64,000 nucleotides of DNA from positions 1-64,000 of the forward strand of contig NZ_BMTT01000022.1 of assembly GCF_014649815.1 (NCBI RefSeq), given 5' to 3'. Of this stretch, positions 9,201 to 18,016 are shown piece by piece. Source of the stretch: Streptomyces mutabilis (GTDB lineage Bacteria; Actinomycetota; Actinomycetes; Streptomycetales; Streptomycetaceae). Each line of letters opens with the position of its first letter. Position 1 is the stretch's first letter. Below the pieces are notes generated by a model. The model was not told where the DNA came from, did no database searches, and saw only the letters and a program-made list of their open reading frames with translations. The position numbers and the translations under genes were made by a program.

Positions 9201-10814
9201 GTGACAGCCACCGCAACCTCCGTCGGCGAGCCGGACCGGAAGCAGCCGCAGAACGCACCCGCCACGCGCGCCGCCGCGCGGCTCCTGCGCCTCCTCCCTG
9301 CCGTCGCCGTCGCGCTCTCCGGAGTGCTGCTCTACGTCAGCTTCCCGCCGCGCGCCCTGTGGTGGCTGGCCCTGCCCGCCTTCGCCGTCCTCGGCTGGGC
9401 GCTGCGCGGCCGCGGCTGGAAGGCGGGCCTCGGCCTCGGCTACCTCTTCGGCCTCGGCTTCCTGCTGCCCCTGCTGGTGTGGACCGGCGTGGAGGTCGGC
9501 CCCGGCCCCTGGCTCGCCCTGGTCGCTATCGAAGCGGTCTTCGTGGCGCTGGTCGGCGCGGGCGTCGCGACGGTGTCGAAGTTGCCGGGCTGGCCCCTGT
9601 GGGCGGCGGCGCTGTGGATCGCGGGGGAGGCCGCACGCGCGCGCGTGCCGTTCGAGGGCTTCCCCTGGGGCAAGATCGCGTTCGGGCAGGCGGACGGGGT
9701 GTTCCTGCCGCTCGCCGCGGTCGGCGGCACACCGGTACTCGGCTACGCGGTCGTCCTGTGCGGCTTGGGCCTCTACGAGGTGGTGCGCATGGCCGTCCAC
9801 GCGCGCCGCACCGGAGAGGTGCGGCGGAGCGCGGCGACCGTGGCCCTCCTCAGCGTGGCCCTGCCCGTCCTGGGGGCCGTCGCCGCCCGCCCGCTGGTCA
9901 GCGACGAGGCGGAGGACGGCACCGCGACCGTCGCCGTGGTCCAGGGCAACGTGCCGCGCGCGGGCCTCGGCTTCAACGCCCAGCGCCGGGCCGTACTCGA
10001 CTACCACGCGCGCGAGACGCAGCGCCTGGCCGCCGGGGTCAGGGCCGGCAAGGTGGATCGGCCCGACTTCGTGCTCTGGCCGGAGAACTCCTCGGACATC
10101 GACCCCTTCGCCAACCCCGACGCCCGCGCGGTCATCGACCGGGCCGCCAGGGCCATCGGCGCGCCCATCTCCGTCGGCGGTGTGGTGGAACGCGACGGCA
10201 AGCTGCTCAATGAGCAGATCCTGTGGGACCCGGACAAGGGCCCGGTCGACACCTACGACAAGCGGCAGATCCAGCCGTTCGGCGAATACCTGCCGCTGCG
10301 CTCGCTCATCGGCGCGATCAACGACGAGTGGACCTCCATGGTCAGCCAGGACTTCAGCCGGGGGACGGAACCGGGCGTGTTCACCATGGCCGGGACCGAG
10401 GTGGGGCTCGTCACCTGCTACGAGGCCGCCTTCGACTGGGCGGTGCGCTCCGAGGTCACCGACGGCGCCCAGATGATCTCGGTGCCGAGCAACAACGCGA
10501 CGTTCGACCGCAGCGAGATGACCTACCAGCAGCTCGCCATGTCCCGCGTCCGCGCGGTGGAACACAGCCGGACCGTCACCGTGCCGGTGACCAGCGGCGT
10601 CAGCGCGATCATCATGCCGGACGGGAGGATCACCCAGAGGACCGGCATGTTCGTGGCGGACTCCCTGGTCCAGGAGGTGCCGCTGCGTTCCTCCGAGACG
10701 CCCGCCACCCGCCTGGGCGTGGCTCCGGAGATCGTCCTGCTGCTGGTCGCGGCCGGCGGACTCGGTTGGGCCGTCGGCGCCGGTGTGCGCGGTCGGCGCG
10801 CCGGTGGCGTGTAG
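9201..10814 (+). CDS. lnt: apolipoprotein N-acyltransferase
   Basis: A 537-residue integral membrane enzyme from the GTG at 9201. It N-acylates the lipobox cysteine of diacylated prolipoproteins as the last step of lipoprotein maturation. Several N-terminal TM segments precede a nitrilase-type domain with the expected triad: Glu295 (WPENSSD), Lys354 (DKRQIQPFGEYLP) and Cys406 (CYEAAF). The Lys-Cys spacing of 52 matches E. coli Lnt as I recall it. A C-terminal TM segment follows. The GGGGG run directly before GTG serves as a short-spaced ribosome site. No dolichol-phosphate mannosyltransferase domain is fused, unlike some mycobacterial Lnt/Ppm1 arrangements. Confidence 0.92.
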   Translation: MTATATSVGEPDRKQPQNAPATRAAARLLRLLPAVAVALSGVLLYVSFPPRALWWLALPAFAVLGWALRGRGWKAGLGLGYLFGLGFLLPLLVWTGVEVGPGPWLALVAIEAVFVALVGAGVATVSKLPGWPLWAAALWIAGEAARARVPFEGFPWGKIAFGQADGVFLPLAAVGGTPVLGYAVVLCGLGLYEVVRMAVHARRTGEVRRSAATVALLSVALPVLGAVAARPLVSDEAEDGTATVAVVQGNVPRAGLGFNAQRRAVLDYHARETQRLAAGVRAGKVDRPDFVLWPENSSDIDPFANPDARAVIDRAARAIGAPISVGGVVERDGKLLNEQILWDPDKGPVDTYDKRQIQPFGEYLPLRSLIGAINDEWTSMVSQDFSRGTEPGVFTMAGTEVGLVTCYEAAFDWAVRSEVTDGAQMISVPSNNATFDRSEMTYQQLAMSRVRAVEHSRTVTVPVTSGVSAIIMPDGRITQRTGMFVADSLVQEVPLRSSETPATRLGVAPEIVLLLVAAGGLGWAVGAGVRGRRAGGV

Positions 10815-10881
10815 CCGTACGCCCGCCGAACCCCCCTCGACACCGCCCGGGCGGCACGGCCGGACCGTTAGGGTCGTTCGC

Positions 10882-11361
10882 ATGGCTACTCCCGACTTCA
10901 TCCGCGATCTGCGCGCAACCGCCGGACACCAGCTGCTGTGGCTTCCCGGAGTGACCGCCGTCGTCCTCGACGACGAGGGCAGAGTGCTGCTCGGCCGGCG
11001 GTCGGACAACGGACGCTGGTCCCTGATCGGCGGCATCCCGGATCCGGGGGAGCAGCCCGCGGCCTGCGCGGTGCGCGAGGTGGAGGAGGAGACCGCCGTA
11101 CGGTGCGTCGTCGAACGGCTGGTCCTCGTCCAGGCGCTGAACCCGGTCACGTACGACAACGGGGACGTCTGCCAGTTCATGGACGTCACGTTCCGCTGCA
11201 GGGCCGTCGGAGGCGAGGCTAGGGTCAACGACGACGAGTCGCTGGAGGTCGGCTGGTTCGAGGCGGACGCGCTGCCGGACCTCGGGGAGTTCGGGCAGTT
11301 CCGGATCAAACAGGCGCTGTCCGACGCCCCCACATGGTTCGACACCACCAGCTCCGCCTGA
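10882..11361 (+). CDS. NUDIX hydrolase
   Basis: A 159-residue cytosolic protein. The Nudix box lies at 51-73 (GGIPDPGE...REVEEETAV) with catalytic REVxEE present. The canonical Gly near the end of the box is Ala, a small deviation. The preceding WSLIGG and N-terminal VTAVVLDDEGRVLLGRR are typical of the fold. Substrate is not predictable; nucleoside-diphosphate derivatives are usual for the family. ATG start at 10882, 67 bp after lnt. Confidence 0.88.
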   Translation: MATPDFIRDLRATAGHQLLWLPGVTAVVLDDEGRVLLGRRSDNGRWSLIGGIPDPGEQPAACAVREVEEETAVRCVVERLVLVQALNPVTYDNGDVCQFMDVTFRCRAVGGEARVNDDESLEVGWFEADALPDLGEFGQFRIKQALSDAPTWFDTTSSA

Positions 11362-11375
11362 AGTATGGAGCGCGC

Positions 11376-11393
11376 CCACATGTGGCGCGGGGC
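11376..11393. promoter_or_regulatory. CACATGTG-type operator candidate upstream of the hydroxybutyrate dehydrogenase
   Basis: CCACATGTGG (11376-11385) is a perfect 10-bp palindrome and continues as CGCGGGGC. It ends 30 bp before the ATG at 11416. A nearly identical string, CACATGTGGCGGGGC, lies at 15793-15807 upstream of the symporter gene at the other side of the module. Binding by the GAF/PucR regulator encoded between them is an inference. Confidence 0.5.
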
Positions 11394-11415
11394 GTGGCCT
11401 GCCTAGGGTCGGGAC

Positions 11416-12216
11416 ATGACCTCGCCCAGTGTCCTTCCGGCTCCGCACGCCTCCTCGCTCGACCTCCGCGGCCGCACCGCCCTCGTCACCGGTGCCGCCG
11501 GCGGCATCGGCCGAGCCTGCGCGCAGCGGCTCGCCGCGGCCGGGGCCGAGGTAAGAGCCGTCGACCGGGACGCCGCCGGACTGGACGCGCTCACCGAGAG
11601 CTGCGCCGACCTCGCGGGCGGTGTCGCACCGCACGTCCTGGACCTGAGCGACCTGGACGCCGCCGAAGACGCCGCGGCCGGCACCGACATCCTCGTCAAC
11701 AACGCCGGTCTGCAGCTGGTGCGCCCCATCGAGGAGTTCCCGCCGGACGTCTTCCACACCGTGCTCACCGTCATGCTGGAGGCCCCCTTCCGCCTCATCC
11801 GCGGTGCCCTGCCCCACATGTACGGGCAGGGCTGGGGGCGCATCGTCAACATCTCCTCCGTCCACGGCCTGCGCGCCTCGGCCTACAAGGCGGCGTACGT
11901 GGCCGCCAAGCACGGGCTGGAGGGACTGTCCAAGACCGCCGCTCTCGAAGGCGCGGCCCACGGCGTCACCTCCAACTGCGTCAACCCCTCCTACGTGCGC
12001 ACCCCGCTGGTGGAGAAGCAGATCACCGACCAGGCCAGAGCGCACGACATCCCCGAGGAGCAGGTACTGACCGACGTACTGCTGAAGGACAGCGCCGTGC
12101 GGCGGCTCATCGAACCGGACGAGGTCGCGCAGGCCGTGGCCTACCTGTGCGGCCCGCAGGCGTCCTTCGTCACCGGTACGTCGCTGGTCCTGGACGGCGG
12201 CTGGACCGCCCACTGA
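11416..12216 (+). CDS. bdhA: 3-hydroxybutyrate dehydrogenase (SDR family)
   Basis: A 266-residue classical short-chain dehydrogenase that oxidises 3-hydroxybutyrate to acetoacetate with NAD. Seen: TGAAGGIG cofactor motif (25-32), NNAG (95-98), Ser147/148, catalytic Tyr161 and Lys165 (YVAAK). The segments LQLVRPIEEFPPDVF and the late SYVRTPLVEKQITDQA are characteristic of D-3-hydroxybutyrate dehydrogenases rather than generic SDRs. It is followed 82 bp downstream by a GAF/PucR regulator, then a convergent organic-acid symporter, suggesting a small uptake and oxidation module. A palindromic operator candidate lies just upstream. Confidence 0.85.
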   Translation: MTSPSVLPAPHASSLDLRGRTALVTGAAGGIGRACAQRLAAAGAEVRAVDRDAAGLDALTESCADLAGGVAPHVLDLSDLDAAEDAAAGTDILVNNAGLQLVRPIEEFPPDVFHTVLTVMLEAPFRLIRGALPHMYGQGWGRIVNISSVHGLRASAYKAAYVAAKHGLEGLSKTAALEGAAHGVTSNCVNPSYVRTPLVEKQITDQARAHDIPEEQVLTDVLLKDSAVRRLIEPDEVAQAVAYLCGPQASFVTGTSLVLDGGWTAH

Positions 12217-12298
12217 CCAGGACGCGACCCGCGCACCGAACCGGGCCGCGTACCCGGCCGGCCCGGGTTTTCCACAGGCCTGCCGGGACGACCCTGCG

Positions 12299-14287
12299 AT
12301 GGGGAATCCTGTGAGCATGTCCCGCGATCACCTGCAGTCCGCCGAGCGCCCCGCCCACGATGCCGAGTCGCCGGCCGGTGACTCGGCGGACCCGGCGCCC
12401 GTGGCCGTCGAGACGCCCTTCCTGGACCTGCTGGCCAGGGGCGCCTCCGCCGACGCCTACGAGCAGCCGGTGCTCCTCGTCCGCGCGGAGGGAGGCCCGG
12501 CCGAGCGTATCGCCGCGCTCGAAAGGGCCAAGGCCCTCGCGCTGCGCGTCCGCTCCGAGCTGGAGGGCCGCCGACGCCGGGAGGCCGAGCTGTCCGCGCT
12601 CTTCGAGACCGCCCACGACCTGGCCGGACTGCGCGACCTGGACGCCGTCCTGCGCGCGATCGTGCAGCGGGCCCGCTCACTGCTCGGCACCGACGTGGCC
12701 TACCTCAGCCTCAACGACCCCGCCCGGGGCGACACCTACATGCGGGTGACCGAGGGCTCGGTCGCGGCCCGCTTCCAGCAGCTGCGGCTCGGCATGGGCG
12801 AGGGACTCGGCGGTCTCGTCGCCCAGACCGCCCGTCCCTACGTCACCGACGACTACTTCCAGGACGCCCGCTTCCAGCACACCCGCACCATCGACGCCGG
12901 CGTGCGCGACGAGGGCCTGGTCGCCATCCTCGGCGTCCCCCTCATGCTCGGCCACCACGTCATCGGTGTGCTCTTCGCCGCGGACCGGCGCGCCCGGGTC
13001 TTCGAACGGGAACAGATCGCCCTGCTCGGCTCCTTCGCCGCCCTCGCCGCGGCCGCCATCGACACCGCGAACCTGCTCGCCGAGACCCGCTCGGCCCTCG
13101 CCGACCTGGAACGGGCCAACGAGATCATCCGGGACCGCAGCGGCGTCATCGAGCGCGCCTCCGACGTCCACGACCGGCTCGCCGAACTCGTCCTGCGCGG
13201 GGGCGGGGTCCACGACGTGGCCGCCGCCGTCTCCCACGTGCTGGACGGCACCGTCGAGTTCACCGAGGCCGTCGCCGCACCGGCACGCGCCCTGGAGACC
13301 TCCCGCGCCGAAGGCCACGCGGTGCGGCACGAGGACGACTGGATCGCCGCCGTCACCGCCGGCGGCGAGCTGCTCGGCGCCCTGGTGCTCCGCGGCCACC
13401 CCGGACTCGACCCCGTCGACCAGCTCACCTTGGAGCGGGCCGCGATGGTCACCTCCCTCCTCCTGCTCGCCCGACGCTCCGCCGCGGAGGCCGAACAGCG
13501 CGTCCGCGGTGAGCTGCTCGACGACCTGCTCGACGCCCGCGACCGCGACCCACGCCTGCTGGGCGACCGCGCCCGGCGGCTGGGCGCCGACCTGACCGCC
13601 ACCCACGTCGTTCTCGCCGCCCGCCTCGACACCACCGCGCCCGACGCCGACCAGGAGGCGGACGCGCGCAGACGGCTGTGGGCCGCGGCCTCCCACCTCG
13701 CCGCGACCCGGCACGGCCTTGCCGCCGCCAGAGACGGCGGCACCGTGCTCCTGCTGCCCCTGGCCGCCGACGACGGCGCGACGGACCTGGCCCGCCGCAC
13801 CGCCCGGCACCTCGGCACGGCCGTCCACGAGGCCGTCACCGTCGGCGCCTCCGCTCCCGTGCAGGACCTCGTCGCCCACCCGGACGCCGTGGCCGCCGCG
13901 TACACCGAAGCCGGACGCTGCCTCGACACCCTACGGCTGCTGGGCCGCTCCGGGGACGGCGCCGCCGCCGAGGACTTCGGGTTCCTCGGCCTGCTGCTGG
14001 CCGGCGACCAGAACGTTTCCGGCTTCGTCGTCCGCACCATCGGCCAGGTCCTCACCTACGACGAACGTCGAGGCACCGAACTGGTGCGCACCCTCGACGC
14101 GTACTTCGCCTGCGGCATGAGTCCCGCTCGCACCAAGGACGAGCTCCACGTCCACGTGAACACGGTCGCCCAGCGCCTGGAACGCGTCGGGCGCCTCCTG
14201 GGTGACGACTGGCAGAGCCCCGACCGCGCGCTGGAGATACAACTGGCCCTCAGACTCCACCGCTTGTCGATACCGGCACAGCACTGA
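12299..14287 (+). CDS. GAF-domain PucR-type transcriptional regulator
   Basis: A 662-residue regulator. An N-terminal coiled-coil-like segment (ALERAKALALRVRSELEGRRRREAE) leads to a GAF domain (about 105-255: ETAHDLAGLRDLDAVL, LGTDVAYLSL, GLVAILGVPLMLGHHVIGVLF). A central region with a second helical stretch follows. The C-terminal PucR-type HTH contains LVRTLDAYFACGMSPARTKDELHVHVNTVAQRL. ATG at 12299 is used here; an ATG at 12317 (MSRDHL) is an alternative. The gene lies between bdhA and the symporter, so it is the likely local regulator, sensing a small-molecule effector through GAF (inference). Confidence 0.85.
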   Translation: MGNPVSMSRDHLQSAERPAHDAESPAGDSADPAPVAVETPFLDLLARGASADAYEQPVLLVRAEGGPAERIAALERAKALALRVRSELEGRRRREAELSALFETAHDLAGLRDLDAVLRAIVQRARSLLGTDVAYLSLNDPARGDTYMRVTEGSVAARFQQLRLGMGEGLGGLVAQTARPYVTDDYFQDARFQHTRTIDAGVRDEGLVAILGVPLMLGHHVIGVLFAADRRARVFEREQIALLGSFAALAAAAIDTANLLAETRSALADLERANEIIRDRSGVIERASDVHDRLAELVLRGGGVHDVAAAVSHVLDGTVEFTEAVAAPARALETSRAEGHAVRHEDDWIAAVTAGGELLGALVLRGHPGLDPVDQLTLERAAMVTSLLLLARRSAAEAEQRVRGELLDDLLDARDRDPRLLGDRARRLGADLTATHVVLAARLDTTAPDADQEADARRRLWAAASHLAATRHGLAAARDGGTVLLLPLAADDGATDLARRTARHLGTAVHEAVTVGASAPVQDLVAHPDAVAAAYTEAGRCLDTLRLLGRSGDGAAAEDFGFLGLLLAGDQNVSGFVVRTIGQVLTYDERRGTELVRTLDAYFACGMSPARTKDELHVHVNTVAQRLERVGRLLGDDWQSPDRALEIQLALRLHRLSIPAQH

Positions 14288-14329
14288 CCCCCGCACGCAC
14301 GGGCGTCCGGGGGCCGGTTGGGGGGCGGG

Positions 14330-15721
14330 TCAGACGGTGCGGGCCCCCGACGCACGGGAGGCGGACTGCTCGGCCCCGCCCGGCTTCGCGTCCTGCGGGG
14401 CGGTCGCGACCTCGGCGAGGTCCCGGTTGCGCGTCTCCTTGGCCACACCCACGGCGATCAGCGTCAGCACCACCGAGGCGATGACGTAGAGCGAGATCGG
14501 GGTGGAGCTGTTGTACTCGGACAGCAAGGCGGTGGCGATCAGCGGCGCGGGGGCACCGGCCGCGACCGAGGCGAACTGCGCGCCGATCGAGGCCCCCGAG
14601 TAGCGCATCCGGGTCGCGAACATCTCGGAGAAGAAGGCCGCCTGGGGTGCGTACATCGCACCGTGCAGCACCAGTCCCACGGTCACCGCGAGCAGGAGGC
14701 TGCCGAAATGCCCGGAGTCGATCAGCATGAAGAAGGGGAACATCCACAGCCCCACCCCGGCCGCCCCCAGCAGATACACGGGACGTCGGCCGATGCGGTC
14801 CGACAGCGCACCCCAAACCGGAATCACCGCGAAGTGCACGGCCGAGGCGATCAGCACCGCGTTGAGTGCGGTCTGTTTCGAGACGTCGGCGGCGGTGGTG
14901 GCGTAGACGAGGATGAACGCCGTGATGACGTAGTAGCTGATGTTCTCGGCCATCCGTGCGCCCATCGCGATCAACACGTCGCGCCAGTGGTGCCGCACCA
15001 CGGCGACCAGCGGAAGCGGCTCGGACTTCGCCTTCCGTGTCTCGGCCTGCGCCAGTGCCTGCTTGAACACCGGCGATTCATCGACGGACAGACGAATCCA
15101 CAAACCGACCATGACAAGCACTCCGGACAGCAAGAAGGGAATCCGCCAACCCCAACTGTTGAACGCGGAGTCCGACAGCACGGCGGTCAACAACGACAGC
15201 ACACCGGTGGCCAGCAACTGCCCCGCCGGCGCCCCCGTCTGCGGCCACGACGCCCAGAACCCGCGCCGCCGCGCGTCCCCGTGCTCCGACACCAGCAGCA
15301 CGGCCCCGCCCCACTCACCGCCGAGCGCGAAGCCCTGGACCAGCCGCAGCACGGTCAACAGCACGGGAGCGGCCGTACCCATGGTCGCGTGTGTGGGCAG
15401 CAGTCCGATCGCGAAGGTCGCCCCGCCCATCATCAACAAGCTCAGCACCAGCAGCTTCTTGCGCCCGAGCCGGTCGCCGTAGTGCCCGAACACCAGGGCC
15501 CCCAGCGGCCGTGCGGCGAACCCGACGGCGTAGGTCAGGAACGACAGCAGCGTGCCGACGAGCGGGTCGGAGTCCGGGAAGAACAGTTTGTTGAAGACGA
15601 GCGCGGCGGCGGAGCCGTAGAGGAAGAAGTCGTACCACTCGATGGTGGTGCCGATGAGGGACGCGGCGACGATGCGCTTGAGGTTGTTCGGCGTCGGTGG
15701 AGCGGATGCTGCGGAGGCCAT
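14330..15721 (-). CDS. MFS metabolite:H+ symporter (MHS family)
   Basis: A 463-residue transporter from the ATG at 15721, with GAGGAAG as ribosome site. It has about 12 hydrophobic segments. N-terminal GTTIEWYDFFLYG, the GHYGDRLGRKK loop between TM2 and TM3 and the ALGGEWGGAVLL motif define the MHS subfamily (shikimate, proline/betaine, dicarboxylate and alpha-ketoglutarate type permeases). It is convergent with the GAF/PucR regulator and near bdhA, so a short hydroxy- or keto-acid is a reasonable substrate guess. A palindrome shared with the bdhA promoter lies 72-79 bp upstream. Confidence 0.87.
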   Translation of the reverse strand: MASAASAPPTPNNLKRIVAASLIGTTIEWYDFFLYGSAAALVFNKLFFPDSDPLVGTLLSFLTYAVGFAARPLGALVFGHYGDRLGRKKLLVLSLLMMGGATFAIGLLPTHATMGTAAPVLLTVLRLVQGFALGGEWGGAVLLVSEHGDARRRGFWASWPQTGAPAGQLLATGVLSLLTAVLSDSAFNSWGWRIPFLLSGVLVMVGLWIRLSVDESPVFKQALAQAETRKAKSEPLPLVAVVRHHWRDVLIAMGARMAENISYYVITAFILVYATTAADVSKQTALNAVLIASAVHFAVIPVWGALSDRIGRRPVYLLGAAGVGLWMFPFFMLIDSGHFGSLLLAVTVGLVLHGAMYAPQAAFFSEMFATRMRYSGASIGAQFASVAAGAPAPLIATALLSEYNSSTPISLYVIASVVLTLIAVGVAKETRNRDLAEVATAPQDAKPGGAEQSASRASGARTV

Positions 15722-15792
15722 GTGCGCCACTTCCTCGTGTGCGGTGGGGACGGGTACGTGTCGGCACACCGTAGAAATACGCAGGTCAGGCG

Positions 15793-15807
15793 CACATGTG
15801 GCGGGGC
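15793..15807. promoter_or_regulatory. CACATGTG-type operator candidate upstream of the MHS symporter
   Basis: CACATGTG (15793-15800, perfect octamer palindrome) followed by GCGGGGC closely matches the site upstream of bdhA at 11376-11393. It lies 72-79 bp upstream of the symporter ATG, a normal position for an activator site or distal operator. Confidence 0.5.
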
Positions 15808-16620
15808 AACATAGTTCGAAGGTTGGCTATGCGCGCAGCCACCATGCCGGCTCGCGGGAAGCCGGTTCACACGATCGGTGATGCTCAAAACGAGTACCGT
15901 CCGGGGCGTCTGCACGGGCAAGAAGAGTCTTTCGGTGCGGGTGCGGGTGCGGGTGCGGGTGCGGGTGCGGGCGCGGGTGCGGTTCACGTTGGTCCCAGGA
16001 GATTCTTCGTCTGCTGGTGGTACACGCCTGACCGCGCTCCTGACCGGCGGTAAAGAGTGGAAACGTCAAGTGCCAGGCTGATTCGGCCCGCACCTGGTCC
16101 GCATCTTGATGAGTGGTACGTGGTGCTAGCGAGTGGGCCGCGGTACCACATGCGACGGCTCCGTGAGACGGCGAAGCCGCATTGGAGTACTCCGATGCGT
16201 TCGCGACACCAGCGCCCTCCAAGGGCTCGATCTTTCGGCAGGTCTCGTGGGCTCACAGATGAACGAGAGGTCGACTCTGGAGCGGGCTCGCGCCGTAACG
16301 ATCAATGCCCGCGCAGTCGCCGCGACTCTCCGGTGATCACGGAGGCGCCGGGCTGCGCTGCTCTCGACAGAAGCCTCACGGCCCGGGGACACGGAGGCAT
16401 CAGCCCGGCGCCCGCGTCATCACCGCGAGCCCCGCGATGGCATGCGATGACGCTCTTTGAAGAGGCCTTGCCGGCCAGGGGGGAACCAGACCTCCGCTGT
16501 CCTGTGCGAGCAGTCGTCTCGGGTCGTTGCATGGGCCCGGGCCGTCTGCTTACGCACTCTGGATTAGGGGATGCTCACACCGGACCTTCGCCGGTCGACC
16601 GCGGCCGCCCCCGGCAGCAA
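15808..16620. other. gene-poor region with no recognisable gene
   Basis: About 800 bp with weaker third-position GC bias than the surroundings. Several open frames exist, but none has a recognisable domain or a convincing start. It includes the hexamer repeat at 15935-15982 and leads into the PhzF remnant. It is probably decayed accessory DNA. Confidence 0.5.
15935..15982 (+). repeat. eight-copy GTGCGG hexamer tandem repeat
   Basis: Eight consecutive 6-bp units: six perfect GTGCGG copies, one GCGCGG variant (15971-15976), then one more perfect copy. A slippage-prone microsatellite in non-coding DNA. On either strand it only creates meaningless Val/Arg or His/Pro repeats. Confidence 0.95.
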
Positions 16621-16629
16621 GCGCCACTT

Positions 16630-16850
16630 GATCACCGACCGCCGCGGAACAAGGCCTGGGCCTGGTGGGACGAGGCCGCCGGCCGAGTCCGGGCCCGGGA
16701 CATTCGGGCCGTGGTGACGGCATCGACGAAGACGCAGCCACTGGAGCGGCAGCGCTCCTGCTCGCCGACCGGTTGGGGCGGGCTGTTGCGGTCTCCCGGG
16801 GCAGGGGGTCGCAGACCGTGGCGGCCCCCGGCACGGGACGACTCACATCG
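16630..16850 (+). pseudogene. PhzF-family isomerase remnant (C-terminal part, frameshifted)
   Basis: One frame reads AWAWWDEAAGRVRAR up to about 16698. The adjacent frame then reads DGIDEDAATGAAALLLADRLGRAV and a GRGSQTVAAPG tail. GIDEDxATGxAA with a following GRGS is the conserved C-terminal signature of PhzF-like epimerases/isomerases. The N-terminal half is missing and a frameshift separates the two pieces, so no functional product is expected. Confidence 0.55.
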
Positions 16851-16892
16851 GCGGACGAGTCCGGGCCGTTGAGGAACGGCAGGGGAACTTTT

Positions 16893-17933
16893 TCACGGCA
16901 GCTGGTGATCCCCGCCACTCGTTCCGGGGCGCGGCTTCGGCCGCATGTCCCCGCCGTAGGTGGTGTGGTAGTCCGGGACGACGATTCGGCTCAACGGGGA
17001 CTCCTGACGGACCAGCGCGACGAAGGCGTCCAGGTCCATCGCCGGGTCGCGGCGCGGTGGTTCGCTCAGGGGCTCTTCGAAGTTGTCCCAGTGGACGGGT
17101 ACGACGACGTCGGGCTGGCCGAGTGCTCGCATCAGTCGAGGCACGTAGCGGGACGTCGAGGAGCTGGACGGCACCGCGATCATCGCGAGATCGGGGTTGA
17201 GCCCTTGGACCGCTCGCTCGGAGAAGTCGCTGGCGCCCATCAGGAAGGCCGAGGGCGCACCGCTGCCGGTGGTCACCTGGTAGGCAAGCGTGTCGCCCTC
17301 CGGCAGGTCGGAGATGGTGCGGGGGGCTGTCGGCGGTGGCGCGTGCAGGGTTCCCGGCGCGAAGTAGGTGTGCCGTTTGTTGCGGCTGTGCAGGCTCGAC
17401 ACCACCTGAACCGTGATTCCGTCGAAGTCCAGGACCTCGTCACCTTTGACCACCGAGATCTGCCCGGGGTCCACGCCGAACGCGGTCAGCAGGTGATACG
17501 TCGTCTCGGTGCCGACGATCCGGGCACCCGTGGCCTTGGCGATGTACGGCACGTCGGCGATGTGGTCCCAGTGGGAGTGGCTGACCAGGACGATTTCAGG
17601 GCGGCCGATGTGCTCCCGCACCCGTTCAGGATCGGACCTCAGCTTCGTACTCGGTTCGAAACCCCCGTCGAACAAACCGGTCTTGAACCGGGTGACGTAC
17701 GGGTCGAAGAGCACTGTCCGCCCCTCGACGTCGATGCGCCAGCCGGACGTGCCCAGCCAACGGAAGGACGTCGAACCAGCCGGCGAGGCCGTGCGCGCCG
17801 TGGTGGTGGCGGCGTGGGCGGGGGAGGTGAGAAGCGGGGCGGCCGCGCCGAACGCGGCGCCGCGCAGCACCGTGCGTCGGCCGAAACCCTGGATGCGGCG
17901 CTTCGGGCGGGGTGCGTCTGTGTCGTCGCTCAT
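16893..17933 (-). CDS. Tat-exported MBL-fold metallo-hydrolase (UlaG-like)
   Basis: A 346-residue protein with a twin-arginine signal peptide (GRRTVLRGAAFGAAAPLL, Arg19-Arg20, with an AHA cleavage region near 39-41). The beta-lactamase-fold domain carries HSHWDH (119-124), a downstream GASDFS and PVHWDNF near the C-terminus. N-terminal FRWLGTSGWRI resembles UlaG/RomA-type hydrolases (lactonase or phosphodiesterase-like). Export before cofactor loss is typical of Tat substrates. The substrate is unknown. ATG start at 17933. A lone gene with no clear operon partner. Confidence 0.85.
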   Translation of the reverse strand: MSDDTDAPRPKRRIQGFGRRTVLRGAAFGAAAPLLTSPAHAATTTARTASPAGSTSFRWLGTSGWRIDVEGRTVLFDPYVTRFKTGLFDGGFEPSTKLRSDPERVREHIGRPEIVLVSHSHWDHIADVPYIAKATGARIVGTETTYHLLTAFGVDPGQISVVKGDEVLDFDGITVQVVSSLHSRNKRHTYFAPGTLHAPPPTAPRTISDLPEGDTLAYQVTTGSGAPSAFLMGASDFSERAVQGLNPDLAMIAVPSSSSTSRYVPRLMRALGQPDVVVPVHWDNFEEPLSEPPRRDPAMDLDAFVALVRQESPLSRIVVPDYHTTYGGDMRPKPRPGTSGGDHQLP

Positions 17934-18016
17934 GTGGTCAGGAGATCAGGAGACACCCGCCACAGTCCAAGATCGATACGTACGCGGTCTCATATGCATT
18001 CCCGTATGGGACCAGG

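Noticed and set aside
14288-14329. Terminator between the GAF/PucR gene and the symporter
   Set aside because: Only a 6-bp CCCCCG/CGGGGG pairing with a long loop; too weak to call.
15878-16053. Frames across the GTGCGG repeat giving Val-Arg or Gly-Ala dipeptide runs
   Set aside because: Generated by the microsatellite itself; no flanking conserved sequence.
16057-16872. 271-codon plus-strand frame as an intact gene
   Set aside because: No domain, weak codon bias in the first two thirds, and its end overlaps the PhzF relic in a different frame.
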